A stretch of 64,000 nucleotides of DNA from Lelliottia nimipressuralis (GTDB taxonomy: Bacteria > Pseudomonadota > Gammaproteobacteria > Enterobacterales > Enterobacteriaceae). The stretch lies in assembly GCF_004402045.1 (NCBI RefSeq), contig NZ_SOMG01000015.1, forward strand, positions 186,001 through 250,000. The letters are read 5' to 3'. Made by a program: the position numbers and the translations under genes. Under the pieces are notes generated by a model. The model was not told where the DNA came from. It saw nothing but the letters and a program-made list of their open reading frames with translations, and searched no databases. Each line of letters starts with the position of its first letter. Position 1 is the stretch's first letter. Positions 42,360-54,070 of the stretch are shown in pieces.

Positions 42360-43169
42360 ATGAACGATTTTGCTTCACTCCTGCAGCAGGGTAATGCCTG
42401 GCTGTTTGTCCCCAGCGCTATTCTGCTCGGTGCGCTACATGGCCTGGAGCCGGGCCACTCGAAAACGATGATGGCCGCTTTTATCGTGGCCATCCGCGGC
42501 ACGCTGAAGCAGGCGGTACTGCTCGGTCTGGCGGCAACGCTTTCCCATACGGCGGTGGTCTGGATTATTGCCATGGCAGGATTATGGTTTGGACGGGGCT
42601 GGGATGCACATACGTCCGAGCCCTGGTTCCAGCTGATCTCTGGCGTATTGATCGTTGCAATCGCTCTGTGGATGGCGTGGCGAACCTGGAAAGAGAGCCA
42701 GCCGCACGATCATCATCACGACCATGATCATCACCATGACCACCATCACGATCATCACCACCACGAACACCCACTGGTTGATGACGAGTGGCAGGACGCC
42801 CACCAGCGCGCGCACGCGCAGGATATTAACCGGCGTTTCAACGGTCAAAACGTCACCACCGGACAGATCGTGATGTTTGGCCTGACGGGAGGTCTCATTC
42901 CCTGCCCGGCGTCCATCACCGTTCTACTCATCTGCCTGCAGCTAAAGCATTTTGCCCTCGGCGCGACGCTGGTGTTCAGCTTCAGTATTGGTCTGGCGTT
43001 AACGCTGGTCGCTTCCGGCGCAATAGCCGCCTTAAGCCTCAAACATGCGACAAAACGCTGGCCCGGGTTTAGCGAATTCTCCCGCAAAGCGCCGTGGATC
43101 TCCGCAGCGCTGATAACCGTAGTAGGGATTTACATGAGCCTGCATGGCCTGAGCGGAATTCTGGCGTAA
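42360..43169 (+). CDS. rcnA: RcnA, Ni(II)/Co(II) efflux permease
   Basis: A 269-residue NicO-family exporter with six predicted membrane helices. The first half contains HGLEPGHSKTMMAAF (conserved His residues). A cytoplasmic histidine-rich loop at residues 116-137 (over a dozen His alternating with Asp) is the hallmark of RcnA. The second half carries GLTGGLIPCPASITVLL. It expels nickel and cobalt and confers resistance. It is convergent with lacZ. Confidence 0.95.
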   Translation: MNDFASLLQQGNAWLFVPSAILLGALHGLEPGHSKTMMAAFIVAIRGTLKQAVLLGLAATLSHTAVVWIIAMAGLWFGRGWDAHTSEPWFQLISGVLIVAIALWMAWRTWKESQPHDHHHDHDHHHDHHHDHHHHEHPLVDDEWQDAHQRAHAQDINRRFNGQNVTTGQIVMFGLTGGLIPCPASITVLLICLQLKHFALGATLVFSFSIGLALTLVASGAIAALSLKHATKRWPGFSEFSRKAPWISAALITVVGIYMSLHGLSGILA

Positions 43170-43173
43170 GCCT

Positions 43174-43194
43174 GCGGCCACGTCGTGTGGCCGC
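43174..43194. terminator. Hairpin between convergent rcnA and lacZ
   Basis: An eight-base stem GCGGCCAC / GTGGCCGC with a GTCGT loop occupies most of the 35-base gap between the two stops. There is no clear U-run on either side, so it may act as a shared boundary or decay block. Confidence 0.55.
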
Positions 43195-43204
43195 CTCTCA
43201 ATGG

Positions 43205-46326
<3,122 letters not shown>

Positions 46327-46332
46327 TTGGTT

Positions 46333-46361
46333 AACATGCCCTGGCACTCTGCGACGGTAAA
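46333..46361 (-). promoter_or_regulatory. lacZ promoter
   Basis: On the minus strand, -35 TTTACC (46361-46356) and -10 CATGTT (46338-46333) are separated by 17 bases. Each is one change from the E. coli lac promoter hexamers (TTTACA and TATGTT). The expected start near 46326 coincides with the first base of O1. Confidence 0.88.
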
Positions 46362-46378
46362 GCGTTCAATCGCGGGGT

Positions 46379-46394
46379 AGCGAGTCAGATCACA
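46379..46394 (-). promoter_or_regulatory. CRP site of the lac promoter
   Basis: A perfect TGTGA half-site on the minus strand (46394-46390) and a degenerate partner (46383-46379, 3 of 5) are separated by 6 bases. The centre lies about 60 bases upstream of the predicted start, the same -61.5 position as in E. coli lac. The site abuts the last codons of lacI. Confidence 0.75.
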
Positions 46395-46400
46395 AAAGTC

Positions 46401-47468
46401 TTATTTGCGGGCAAGCTGCTCGGCCAGCAGTGCCAGACTTCTGAGCTGCTGGGCCAGCTCCTCTCGTTCAGCCTGCTGGGGAGCATGGCGCGCGCTGGAA
46501 TGACGGGTAACAAGCGTAACCGGCAGCTGAACCTGCCAGCACGTTTCGCCCCCGGAGGGGGCCAGCAGCCACTCCACGCTGCGCTCGCCCGCCTCGCGAA
46601 AGGCCTGACGAATGGTCGTCAGCGGCGGGGAAAACCAGGCGCTGTCAGCCGTATCGTCGAACCCGACCACGGAAATCTGGCCCGGCACCGCGATCCCTTT
46701 TTCCGCGCAGGCGCGAATCACCCCGAGCGCCATTTGATCGTTCGCCACCAGAATCGCATCCGGTAATGCACCAGACAGCAGCAGATGCCCCTTCTCATAT
46801 CCGCTGGCCGCGCTCCAGTCACCGTATGCCACTGCAACGGCTTCCAGACCCGCGCGTGTCAGGGTGGCTTTCCATCCCGCCAGACGCGCCCGTGCTGAAA
46901 CAGAACTTTCCGGCCCGCTCAGCAGGGCAATACGCTGATGCCCCAGCGAAATCAGATGCTCAACGCCCAGACGCGCGCCCTGTTCTGCGTTAAACACAAG
47001 GCTGTTTACCTGCGCGGAGGGCGATACATCAAGGAACAGCACCGGAACAGGCGACGCCAGCGCCCTGAGCTGTTCGGCATGTTCATCGTCAAGCGGAACA
47101 TTCACCAGCAGGGCTTCTACGCGCTGCGCCAGCAACGCCTGAAGCGCGGTCTGACACTGCTGTGGTTGCTCCACCATGGAAATGAGGACGCTCGCCCCCT
47201 GTTCCGCCGCACGGGATTTTACCGCCGATACAATTTGCGAAGGCGCGTGCAGGGCCAGATCGGTAGTGATGAGGCCCAGCGTACGGGTGCGTTTACCCGC
47301 CAGCTGCTGTGCCCGAAGGTTAGGAACGTAGTGCAGCTCCGCCATCGCCTGCTGCACCTTTTCTCGCGTGCGGGCGGACACATGTTCCGCGTCGTTAATG
47401 ACGCGGGAAACGGTTTGATAAGAAACCCCCGCAAGGAGGGCGACATCATAGAGAGTGATAGCTTTCAT
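46401..47468 (-). CDS. lacI: LacI, lac repressor
   Basis: A 355-residue LacI/GalR repressor. The HTH is TLYDVALLAGVSYQTVSRVIN, with Tyr-Gln at the recognition positions as in E. coli LacI (the YQ specificity pair). Then come the hinge helix NLRAQQLAGK, a periplasmic-binding-like core (SVSARARLAGW, DWSAASGYEKG, VANDQMALG) and a C-terminal leucine heptad tail (LAQQLRSLALLAEQLA) suggesting a tetramer. The start at 47468 matches the E. coli MKPVTLYDV start; a start four codons upstream is possible. It is co-oriented with lacZ, with 103 bases between. Confidence 0.95.
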   Translation of the reverse strand: MKAITLYDVALLAGVSYQTVSRVINDAEHVSARTREKVQQAMAELHYVPNLRAQQLAGKRTRTLGLITTDLALHAPSQIVSAVKSRAAEQGASVLISMVEQPQQCQTALQALLAQRVEALLVNVPLDDEHAEQLRALASPVPVLFLDVSPSAQVNSLVFNAEQGARLGVEHLISLGHQRIALLSGPESSVSARARLAGWKATLTRAGLEAVAVAYGDWSAASGYEKGHLLLSGALPDAILVANDQMALGVIRACAEKGIAVPGQISVVGFDDTADSAWFSPPLTTIRQAFREAGERSVEWLLAPSGGETCWQVQLPVTLVTRHSSARHAPQQAEREELAQQLRSLALLAEQLARK

Positions 47469-47527
47469 GCATTCTGGCATCGCGTATTTCGGGATGCCTA
47501 TTCTGGCACAGCGACGCCGTTAAAACA

Positions 47528-47544
47528 TGTGAGCGCTTCGCAAA
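47528..47544. promoter_or_regulatory. Auxiliary lac operator upstream of lacI
   Basis: TGTGAGCGCTTCGCAAA on the plus strand is identical over 17 bases to the core of O1 (46307-46323 on the minus strand). It lies 60 bases upstream of lacI and ends two bases from the stop of the upstream membrane-protein gene. Centre-to-centre distance to O1 is 1221 bases. It probably overlaps the lacI promoter, so it may give autoregulation and long-range looping. Confidence 0.8.
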
Positions 47545-47545
47545 A

Positions 47546-48157
47546 TTAAACAACCCGCTCCGGCTGGGGAATTTCTTCAATGCGCGGCTTCTGGCGGAAC
47601 CAGGGCAAACAGAGCTGGATAAGTGGGCCAATGGTCAGGGCATATAATACGGTCCCCACCCCAAACGTGCCGCCCAGCACGCACCCAATCAGCAGGACAG
47701 ACACCTCAATTGAGGTACGCACGCTGCGAATGGACCACCCCAGCCGGGCATGAATGCCGGTCATCAGGCCGTCGCGCGGGCCAGGCCCGAAACCGGCACC
47801 GATGTACATGCTGGTCGCAATTGCGTTCATCACAATGCCCCCGACTAATAGCGTTATTCGAAGGGGCAAGGAACTCAGTTCGGGGATAAGCGCCATGCTG
47901 GCATCTGCCGCCAGACCGATACAAATCACGTTACTGATCGTGCCAAGCCCCGGCATCTGACGCAGTGGGATCCACAGCAGCAGCACCGCAGCGCCGACTA
48001 AAATGATCACCGTCCCGATACTCATCCCCAGCTGCATCCCCACCCCAAGGTGAAACACATCCCAGGGATCGACACCCAAATCGGAACGAATAAACATCGC
48101 GGTGGAAAGGCCATACAGCCCTAAACCGACATAAAGTTGTAGCAGACGACGCACCAT
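47546..48157 (-). CDS. YczE-like integral membrane protein
   Basis: A 203-residue YczE/YitT-like membrane protein with about five helices and conserved LGVDPWDVFHLGVG and FGPGPRDGLMTGI loops. Its function is unknown. It is divergent from a MocR-type regulator (48244), an association known as the yczR-yczE pair in several bacteria, where the regulator controls the membrane protein. The C-terminus is soluble (RQKPRIEEIPQPERVV). The stop is next to the auxiliary lac operator. Confidence 0.85.
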   Translation of the reverse strand: MVRRLLQLYVGLGLYGLSTAMFIRSDLGVDPWDVFHLGVGMQLGMSIGTVIILVGAAVLLLWIPLRQMPGLGTISNVICIGLAADASMALIPELSSLPLRITLLVGGIVMNAIATSMYIGAGFGPGPRDGLMTGIHARLGWSIRSVRTSIEVSVLLIGCVLGGTFGVGTVLYALTIGPLIQLCLPWFRQKPRIEEIPQPERVV

Positions 48158-48200
48158 TTTTATCTTCTCCAGTGAACCAGGCTTTCATCCTGACCTAAAA

Positions 48201-48239
48201 TGGCACTATGATTAATGTCCAGTTTTCAAATAGTGGACT
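48201..48239. promoter_or_regulatory. Candidate YczR-type operator
   Basis: In the 86-base divergent gap, CACTAT (48204-48209) faces ATAGTG (48230-48235), with GTCCA (48217-48221) facing TGGAC (48234-48238). TGGCACT and TGGACT also recur as an imperfect direct repeat. The position and half-site richness suit a MocR-type dimer; it is a prediction only. Confidence 0.4.
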
Positions 48240-48243
48240 GCAT

Positions 48244-49665
48244 ATGTCATCACGCCGCTTCGGAAGCCAGTCTCTGATACGCCTTTTAGGCCACTGGCAG
48301 CAAACCTCTTCCCGCACTCCGCTCTGGCGTCAGCTGGCCGATGCGCTGCGTCTGCTCATCCTTGATGGCCGGCTGGCACTCAATACGCGGCTGCCGGGCG
48401 AACGTGAGCTGGCCTCTGCGCTCGACGTGAGCCGGACCACGATCAGCAGCGCCCTCGCCCATCTGCGTGAGGAGGGTTACCTTGAAAGCCGTCACGGTAG
48501 CGGTTCACGAGTGATCCTCCCGGATACGCGCGCTGTTCCCACTCTTTCAGCGGCGAGTGCCGCACTGGACCTCTCCACTGCCGCCCTGAATGCCGGTCCG
48601 GAGATCCACCAGGCGTATACCCATGCGCTCACGGCCATTACGCAACACCTCTCGCTGACGGGCTACGATCAGCTTGGACTGCCGGCGCTGCGGGAGGCCA
48701 TCGCTGCGCGCTACACCGCACGCGGTCTTCCCACTCGCGCTGAAGAAGTGATGGTGGTCAATGGCGCTGTCAGCGGCTTTGCGCTGGTACTGAGGATGAT
48801 GACCGGGCCGGGGGATCGCGTCGTGGTTGATCATCCCACCTACCCGCTGGCGATTGCCGCCATTCAGGGGGCGCAGTGTCGGCCCGTGGGGGTGTCACTG
48901 CCGGAAACCGGCTGGGATACGGACGGCTTCGCGGCAACGCTTGCCCAGACAGCGCCGCGGCTGGCGTATCTGATGCCAGATTTTCATAACCCGACCGGAC
49001 GATGCATGGACATCGCTACCCGTCAGACCATCACCGATATTGCTGCACAAACCCGTACGGCGCTGGTGGTAGACGAGACGATGGTGGATCTCTGGTTTGA
49101 CTCGCCTCCACCGCCGCCCCTCGCATCCTTTAACCCGCAGGCCACCGTCATCACGTTAGGCTCTGCGGGAAAAAGCTTCTGGGGAGGACTGCGTCTCGGC
49201 TGGATCCGCGCCTCCTCGCGTACTATCGCCACGCTTGCCCAGACGCGGGATACCCTGGATTTAGGGTCGCCGCTGCTGGAACAGCTGGCGATGCTGTGGC
49301 TCATGAACAACAGCGAGACGTTTCTACCCGCACGCCGGAAGATGCTGGCAGAACGACGCGATCGATGCGGTGAACTGTTGCGCGAACATTTCCCGGAGTG
49401 GACGTTCCATGAAGCGGAAGGCGGGCTCTCTTACTGGATAGAACTCCCGGGCATGCTGGCGACACAGCTTGCCGCGCGGGCTGAGATTCTGGGGATCAAT
49501 CTGGGGACCGGGACGCGGTTTGGTTTATCAGGCGCGTTTGATCGCTATTTACGGATGCCCTTCTCGCTCGAACCGACAGAGCTTGAGCAGGCGTTGCTGA
49601 GGATCAAACCGCTATGGCTTGCTCTGAATAAAAACGTACTGCCGGTAAAACGCAGCGTGATTTAA
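48244..49665 (+). CDS. YczR-like MocR-family regulator
   Basis: A 473-residue GntR-aminotransferase fusion. The N-terminal winged helix reads PLWRQLADALRLLILDGRL and LDVSRTTISSALAHLREEGYLESRHGSGS. The fold-type I domain contains PDFHNPTGRCMD, VDETMVDLWFD and the PLP lysine in GSAGKSFWGGLRLGW. By analogy it regulates the divergent YczE-like gene. I prefer the ATG at 48244; one at 48208 would place the candidate operator within the coding region. A strong bidirectional terminator follows. Confidence 0.88.
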   Translation: MSSRRFGSQSLIRLLGHWQQTSSRTPLWRQLADALRLLILDGRLALNTRLPGERELASALDVSRTTISSALAHLREEGYLESRHGSGSRVILPDTRAVPTLSAASAALDLSTAALNAGPEIHQAYTHALTAITQHLSLTGYDQLGLPALREAIAARYTARGLPTRAEEVMVVNGAVSGFALVLRMMTGPGDRVVVDHPTYPLAIAAIQGAQCRPVGVSLPETGWDTDGFAATLAQTAPRLAYLMPDFHNPTGRCMDIATRQTITDIAAQTRTALVVDETMVDLWFDSPPPPPLASFNPQATVITLGSAGKSFWGGLRLGWIRASSRTIATLAQTRDTLDLGSPLLEQLAMLWLMNNSETFLPARRKMLAERRDRCGELLREHFPEWTFHEAEGGLSYWIELPGMLATQLAARAEILGINLGTGTRFGLSGAFDRYLRMPFSLEPTELEQALLRIKPLWLALNKNVLPVKRSVI

Positions 49666-49698
49666 TATTAAAAAGTTTGAAGCCGATCATAAAAAATA

Positions 49699-49735
49699 AA
49701 AACTGCTGACTGTCACGTAGGCAGTCAGCAGTTTT
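49699..49735. terminator. Bidirectional intrinsic terminator
   Basis: A perfect 14-base stem AAAACTGCTGACTG / CAGTCAGCAGTTTT (49699-49712 and 49722-49735) lies between the convergent regulator gene and the 71-residue CDS. A and T runs on both sides support termination in both directions. Confidence 0.9.
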
Positions 49736-49748
49736 CACCAGTCAGGAG

Positions 49749-49964
49749 TTAATGCTGAGCAGGAATAGGAAAACCTTTAAGTGAAATAACGAAGTTTTCA
49801 CCATCTTTCTTTATTTTTGCGCCGGTATCACACCAGTCAGACGCAATACGAAAGAACTCATCACTACCGACATTCCAGCCAAGACGTACGTGCTTCACGT
49901 AGCCTGAACGCAACAGATCGCAGGCCTCTTTGTAGTCACTGGCAGTTGACAGTTGTTGTTTCAT
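49749..49964 (-). CDS. Small protein of unknown function (71 residues)
   Basis: No family recognised. The protein begins MKQQLSTASDYKEACDLLRS and ends VISLKGFPIPAQH. It has one central Trp-Cys pair (ASDWCDTGAKI) and a predicted alpha/beta mix. Its ATG overlaps the stop of the upstream ribbon-helix-helix gene in an ATGA junction, so the two are translationally coupled. The order regulator-then-small-protein resembles a toxin-antitoxin operon, but no toxin signature is visible. It lies right after a strong terminator. Confidence 0.7.
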   Translation of the reverse strand: MKQQLSTASDYKEACDLLRSGYVKHVRLGWNVGSDEFFRIASDWCDTGAKIKKDGENFVISLKGFPIPAQH

Positions 49965-50212
49965 TTTCTCTTCTTCAGAAGTTTACGTAGAGCTTTGATT
50001 TCTTTAGGAGTAAAAGGAGAAACACTCTCTTCTTCCGTATGCTGATTATCAATATCCTCTTCCGATACTCCCGCCTCTTCTACTGCTTCAAACGCCAGCA
50101 GCAGCAGTTTCTCTGTCGTCACGCTTAAATTCTCGTTATTGTCTTCCGCATAGTGGCGAAGTCTTTCTTTTAGCGCGTCATCAATCTTAACATTTAATAC
50201 CGCTGTAGCCAT
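49961..50212 (-). CDS. Ribbon-helix-helix-type DNA-binding protein, candidate antitoxin or autoregulator
   Basis: An 83-residue protein. The N-terminus TAVLNVKIDDALKERLRHYAED has the beta-strand plus two-helix pattern of CopG/RHH dimers. An acidic linker (EEDIDNQHTEEESVS) is followed by a basic C-terminal helix (PKEIKALRKLLKKRK). The start at 50212 has an AAGGGAAG site at good spacing; a GTG at 50221 is too close to it. It forms an operon with the 71-residue gene. The upstream region to ffs (about 240 bases) is very AT-rich and contains its promoter. Confidence 0.7.
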   Translation of the reverse strand: MATAVLNVKIDDALKERLRHYAEDNNENLSVTTEKLLLLAFEAVEEAGVSEEDIDNQHTEEESVSPFTPKEIKALRKLLKKRK

Positions 50213-50449
50213 GTTTGTCACTTCCCTTCGGAATAAGTACTTTATTTAATACACGAAGTTAACAATGTTATCCAGATATATATTTTTTTGAGTTATGGAA
50301 GAAAATAGACATCCGAATATAAAATGCCAGTCTATTATTACAAGTTTATGACATTAATATTTCAGTGAAATGAAATATATATTACACGATATAGGCTTTG
50401 TATTTGTGTGGAATAAGGCTAAAGAGGAAGACATTATGAGGCCAGAAAT

Positions 50450-50563
50450 GGGTGGGGGCCCTGCCAGCTACATCCCGGCACACACGTCGTCTGCCCTGGC
50501 TGCTTCCTTCCGGACCTGACCTGGTGAACAGAGTAGCGTTGCGGGAGAACCAACAGAGCCCCC
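50450..50563 (-). ncRNA. ffs: 4.5S RNA (signal recognition particle RNA)
   Basis: On the minus strand, 114 bases begin GGGGGCTCTGTTGGTTCTCC and end GGGCCCCCACCC, the same length and nearly the same sequence as E. coli ffs. The tetraloop arm GGTCCGGAAGGAAGCAGCC binds the Ffh M domain. With Ffh it forms the SRP that targets inner-membrane proteins. It is divergent from atl, as in E. coli. Confidence 0.98.
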
Positions 50564-50725
50564 ATTGAGAGCGTTGATAACCAACGCGCTGGCGCATTAT
50601 CCCTGTGCTAACGCCCAATTGCAAGCTGCCAGGAACTGGATGCTGGTTTCTTGCGCAAACAGGCGCAGCAATCATCACGATCTTCGTTTACCATGGCTCT
50701 CCAGAAAATCCCCACAGGTGAAGGT

Positions 50726-51037
50726 ATGGACGAACACGACTCCTTTCCACAGCGCGTATGGCAAATTGTGGCCTCTGTGCCGGAAGGCTATGTCACCACC
50801 TATGGTGATGTCGCGCGTCTGGCAGGCTCTCCGCGCGCGGCGCGACAGGTTGGAGGCGTCCTGAAACGGCTACCGGAAGGAAGCACGTTGCCCTGGCATC
50901 GGGTGGTGAATCGTCATGGCGCCATCTCGCTCACCGGACCGGATCTCCAGCGTCAGCGTCAGGCGTTACTTTCAGAGGGCGTGCAGGTGTCAGGCTCGGG
51001 TCAGATCGATTTGCAGAAGTACCGCTGGGTGTACTGA
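50726..51037 (+). CDS. atl: Atl (YbaZ), alkyltransferase-like protein
   Basis: A 103-residue ATL protein. It has the MGMT fold with PEGYVTTYGDVARLAGSPRAARQVGGVL (HTH and arginine finger) but PWHR instead of the PCHR active site, so it cannot transfer alkyl groups. It binds O6-alkylguanine, including bulky adducts, and directs nucleotide excision repair. Starts at 50693 or upstream would add 11 or more poorly conserved residues; GAAGGT before 50726 and family alignment favour the shorter form. Confidence 0.9.
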   Translation: MDEHDSFPQRVWQIVASVPEGYVTTYGDVARLAGSPRAARQVGGVLKRLPEGSTLPWHRVVNRHGAISLTGPDLQRQRQALLSEGVQVSGSGQIDLQKYRWVY

Positions 51038-51059
51038 CCCCTCTCCCGGAGGAGAGGGG
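51038..51059. terminator. Hairpin between atl and ybaY
   Basis: A nine-base stem CCCCTCTCC / GGAGAGGGG with a CGGA loop begins at the atl stop. It resembles the arm of the 'CCCTC' dispersed repeats and probably marks the ends of both convergent transcripts. Confidence 0.6.
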
Positions 51060-51070
51060 AAATACCATCA

Positions 51071-51598
51071 TTACATCTGAGTTGGTGGGGTTGGCAGGGA
51101 CGGCTGATTGGTCTGCGGTGCAACCGGCACTTCGGTCTGCTGCACAGGCACCAGATTCAGGTCGACTTTTGTCCCACCGTTGTTAATCGCTTCCTGGACC
51201 GTATCGGTGATAAACACCAGCTTACCGTTGATCGTTACCGCTGCACTCAGCAGGATACGGGCATTAGGCTGCACGTCCGACGGGTTATACGGTAACACGA
51301 AGCTAAACGGCGCCTGCTTGCCTTCCGTACGGACGGCGCGCTGAGCCACAACCTTCGATGGCGCGTCGGCCAGGGAAGCATCAGACAGCGTCACCGTTAA
51401 TACCGCATCCGGCGGTAACGCGACTTTCTGTTTAATCCAGATGGTACCGGAAACGTTAGGCTGCTGAATGGATTGCTGCGAAAGGGTATTAATCCCGTTC
51501 GGATCGGCTGCTGGTACAGGCACCTGGGCGCTCTTACCGGCACAGGCGGACAACGCCACCGCAATAGCTACACCACTTAGCATGGGCACGAGTTTCAT
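51071..51598 (-). CDS. ybaY: YbaY, outer membrane lipoprotein
   Basis: A 175-residue type III secretion pilotin-like/META-associated lipoprotein of the YbaY family. The lipobox ALSAC gives the lipidated Cys at 19. The following beta-rich domain starts NVSGTIWIKQKVALPPDAVLTV and ends with VDLNLVPV; a proline/glutamine-rich tail closes the protein (E. coli 190 residues, so the tail is shorter here). E. coli YbaY is a glycolipid-like surface lipoprotein of undefined role. It is divergent from tesB. Confidence 0.9.
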   Translation of the reverse strand: MKLVPMLSGVAIAVALSACAGKSAQVPVPAADPNGINTLSQQSIQQPNVSGTIWIKQKVALPPDAVLTVTLSDASLADAPSKVVAQRAVRTEGKQAPFSFVLPYNPSDVQPNARILLSAAVTINGKLVFITDTVQEAINNGGTKVDLNLVPVQQTEVPVAPQTNQPSLPTPPTQM

Positions 51599-51801
51599 TG
51601 AAGTCTCCTTATCATCAATGCACCAGCGGGATCGATCCCATCCGATGTCGTTTCAATCACATAACGTATTCAAGTGTGGCACAAATCACTGATTAATGCC
51701 TGAAATCGTCCCGATATTCAGATTATTCTACCCATCGGACCACTTTCATTTCTGCGTTATACTCTGCCTATCTTTCGCTACGGCGTTTATTGAGGACAAC
51801 T

Positions 51802-52662
51802 ATGAGTCAGGCACTGAACAATCTGCTGACATTACTGAATCTGGAAAAAATTGAGGAAGGACTCTTTCGCGGACAGAGCGAAGATTTAGGCTTACGCCAG
51901 GTCTTCGGAGGACAAGTCGTTGGACAAGCGCTGTACGCTGCAAAGGAGACTGTCCCGGCAGACCGTCTGGTGCACTCATTCCACAGCTACTTCTTACGCC
52001 CTGGTGATAGCGCAAAACCGATCGTGTATGACGTTGAAGTCCTGAGAGATGGCAACAGTTTCAGCGCGCGCCGCGTAGCGGCCATCCAGAACGGTAAGCC
52101 GATCTTTTACATGACCGCCTCTTTCCAGGCGCCTGAACCCGGCTACGAGCACCAGAAAGTGATGCCTCCGGCACCGTCGCCAGACGAGCTCAAATCAGAG
52201 ACCGATATCGCCCGTGCGCTGGCGCATCTGCTTCCGCCGCAGGTCAAAGAGAAGTTTCTCTGCGATAAGCCGCTTGAGATCCGCCCCGTCGAGTTCCACA
52301 ACCCGATGAAAGGTCACACCGCGGAACCGAAGCGCCAGGTCTGGATCCGGGCTAACGGTACCGTAACGGAGGACTTCCGCGTTCATCAGTATCTGCTGGG
52401 CTATGCGTCAGATTTCAACTTCCTGCCGGTGGCGCTGCAGCCGCACGGCGTCGGGTTCCTCGAAAAAGGGATGCAGGTCGCGACGATCGATCACTCCATG
52501 TGGTTCCACCGTCCATTCAACATGAATGAGTGGTTGCTCTACAGCGTGGAAAGTACGTCAGCATCGAGCGCGCGCGGGTTTGTGCGTGGGGAGTTTTATA
52601 CTCAGGATGGCGTGCTGGTCGCCTCGACGGTCCAGGAAGGGGTGATGCGTAATAGAGGTTGA
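51802..52662 (+). CDS. tesB: TesB, acyl-CoA thioesterase II
   Basis: A 286-residue double hot-dog thioesterase, the E. coli length. The first hot-dog has [13 protein letters not shown] and [12 protein letters not shown]; the second contains the catalytic Asp in [13 protein letters not shown] with Thr/Gln partners. It hydrolyses medium- and long-chain acyl-CoA in the cytoplasm. Start at 51802 after TGAGGA. A BIME follows. Confidence 0.96.
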   Translation: MSQALNNLLTLLNLEKIEEGLFRGQSEDLGLRQVFGGQVVGQALYAAKETVPADRLVHSFHSYFLRPGDSAKPIVYDVEVLRDGNSFSARRVAAIQNGKPIFYMTASFQAPEPGYEHQKVMPPAPSPDELKSETDIARALAHLLPPQVKEKFLCDKPLEIRPVEFHNPMKGHTAEPKRQVWIRANGTVTEDFRVHQYLLGYASDFNFLPVALQPHGVGFLEKGMQVATIDHSMWFHRPFNMNEWLLYSVESTSASSARGFVRGEFYTQDGVLVASTVQEGVMRNRG

Positions 52663-52671
52663 TGAAAAAAA

Positions 52672-52738
52672 GCCCGGTGGCGCTACGCTTACCGGGCCTA
52701 CGGATTGTGCAGTTGTAGGCCGGGTAAGGCGGCAAAAC
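52672..52738. repeat. BIME between tesB and amtB
   Basis: REP unit 52672-52701 (GCCCGGTGGCGC ... CCGGGCCTAC) is followed by a second inverted unit at 52715-52738 (GTAGGCCGGGTAAGGCGGC). It lies between convergent stops and belongs to the same family as the units at 2.7, 11.2 and 16.2 kb. Confidence 0.85.
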
Positions 52739-52745
52739 GCTCAGA

Positions 52746-54035
52746 TTATGCGTTATACGCATTCTCGCCGTGGCTGTTGACGTCCAGACCTTCGCGTTCC
52801 TGCTCTTCCGGTACGCGCAGACCAACCGTCATGTCCGCCAGTTTGTAGCCAATGAAAGCGACAACGGCAGACCACACCACGGTGACAGCAATACTTTCCA
52901 GCTGCACCAGCACCTGATGGGCCATGGTGACGCCTTCTGCGTAGCCCACGCCACCCAGCGATTTCGCTGCAAAGATACCGGTCATGATACAGCCGACGAT
53001 GCCGCACACGCCGTGCACGCCAAACACATCGCAAGGGTCATCAACGCGCAGAATACGTTTCAGCGCCGTCACGCCCCACAGACCCGCCAGACCTGACACC
53101 AGGCCGACCAGCAGCGCGCCACCCACACCGACATAACCACATGCTGGGGTGATACCGACCAGACCGGCAATCGCCCCCGAACAGGCACCCAGCAGAGAAG
53201 GTTTACCGCGCACAGCCCACTCGCCAAAGACCCAGGAGAGGATTGCACCTGCCGTGGCCACAACGGTATTCACGAAGGCCAGCGCGGCGATTTCGTTCGC
53301 GGCACTTGCTGAGCCGGCGTTGAAACCAAACCAGCCAAAGTAGAGGATCGCGGTACCGGTGAAGACCATCGGCAGATTGTGCGGTTTGAACGCTTCTTTA
53401 CCGAAGCCCACGCGTTTGCCAATCAGGTATGCGCCAACCAGACCCGCTACTGCGGCGTTAATGTGAACAACGGTACCACCCGCGAAGTCCAGCGCGCCAT
53501 GCGTCGCCAGCAGACCGCCACCCCAGACCATGTGCGCAATCGGCACATAGGAGAGCGTCAGCCAGACCACCACGAAGATCAGGACCGCAGAGAAACGAAT
53601 ACGCTCCGCAAGCGCGCCCACAATCAGCCCGACGGTAATGCAGGCGAACGAGCCCTGGAAAGCAACGTGAATATACTGGTAGAAACTGCCCATCAGCGCG
53701 GTCAGTTCAATATTTTTCAGCATCACCCAGTCGAAGTTACCAAAGAACGCGTTGCCCGTGCCGAAAGCCAGCGAGTAACCGTAAACCACCCACAGCACGC
53801 AGACCAGTGCGAACGTTACGGCAACCTGCGTCAGCATGGAGAGAACGTTTTTGCCACGGATCAGGCCGCCATAGAACAGCGCAATGCCCGGAATGGACAT
53901 GAACAGCACCAGCGCGGTGCTGATCATCATAAAGGCGTTATCGGCTTTGTCTGCCACCGCAGGTGCAGCAGCCAGCGCCAGGCCCGGCAGCAGTGCCAGC
54001 GAACCCAGACCCGTTTTAAGTGTTGCTATCTTCAT
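52746..54035 (-). CDS. amtB: AmtB, ammonium channel
   Basis: A 429-residue ammonium transporter (E. coli 428). A signal peptide (about 1-22, LALLPGLALAAAPAVA) is followed by eleven membrane helices. The pore twin-His residues are in PIAHMVWGG (168 in E. coli) and GVHGVCG (318). The C-terminal cytoplasmic tail GLRVPEEQEREGLDV is the GlnK-binding region. It conducts ammonium under nitrogen limitation and is blocked by deuridylylated GlnK. It lies 35 bases after glnK. Confidence 0.97.
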   Translation of the reverse strand: MKIATLKTGLGSLALLPGLALAAAPAVADKADNAFMMISTALVLFMSIPGIALFYGGLIRGKNVLSMLTQVAVTFALVCVLWVVYGYSLAFGTGNAFFGNFDWVMLKNIELTALMGSFYQYIHVAFQGSFACITVGLIVGALAERIRFSAVLIFVVVWLTLSYVPIAHMVWGGGLLATHGALDFAGGTVVHINAAVAGLVGAYLIGKRVGFGKEAFKPHNLPMVFTGTAILYFGWFGFNAGSASAANEIAALAFVNTVVATAGAILSWVFGEWAVRGKPSLLGACSGAIAGLVGITPACGYVGVGGALLVGLVSGLAGLWGVTALKRILRVDDPCDVFGVHGVCGIVGCIMTGIFAAKSLGGVGYAEGVTMAHQVLVQLESIAVTVVWSAVVAFIGYKLADMTVGLRVPEEQEREGLDVNSHGENAYNA

Positions 54036-54070
54036 TTTCTCGTTCCCTATCACTGTGTGCCAGGCGTTAA

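Noticed and set aside
42710-42780. CAT/CAC-rich direct repeat suggesting a DNA repeat array
   Set aside because: It is the histidine-rich loop of RcnA, explained by the protein.
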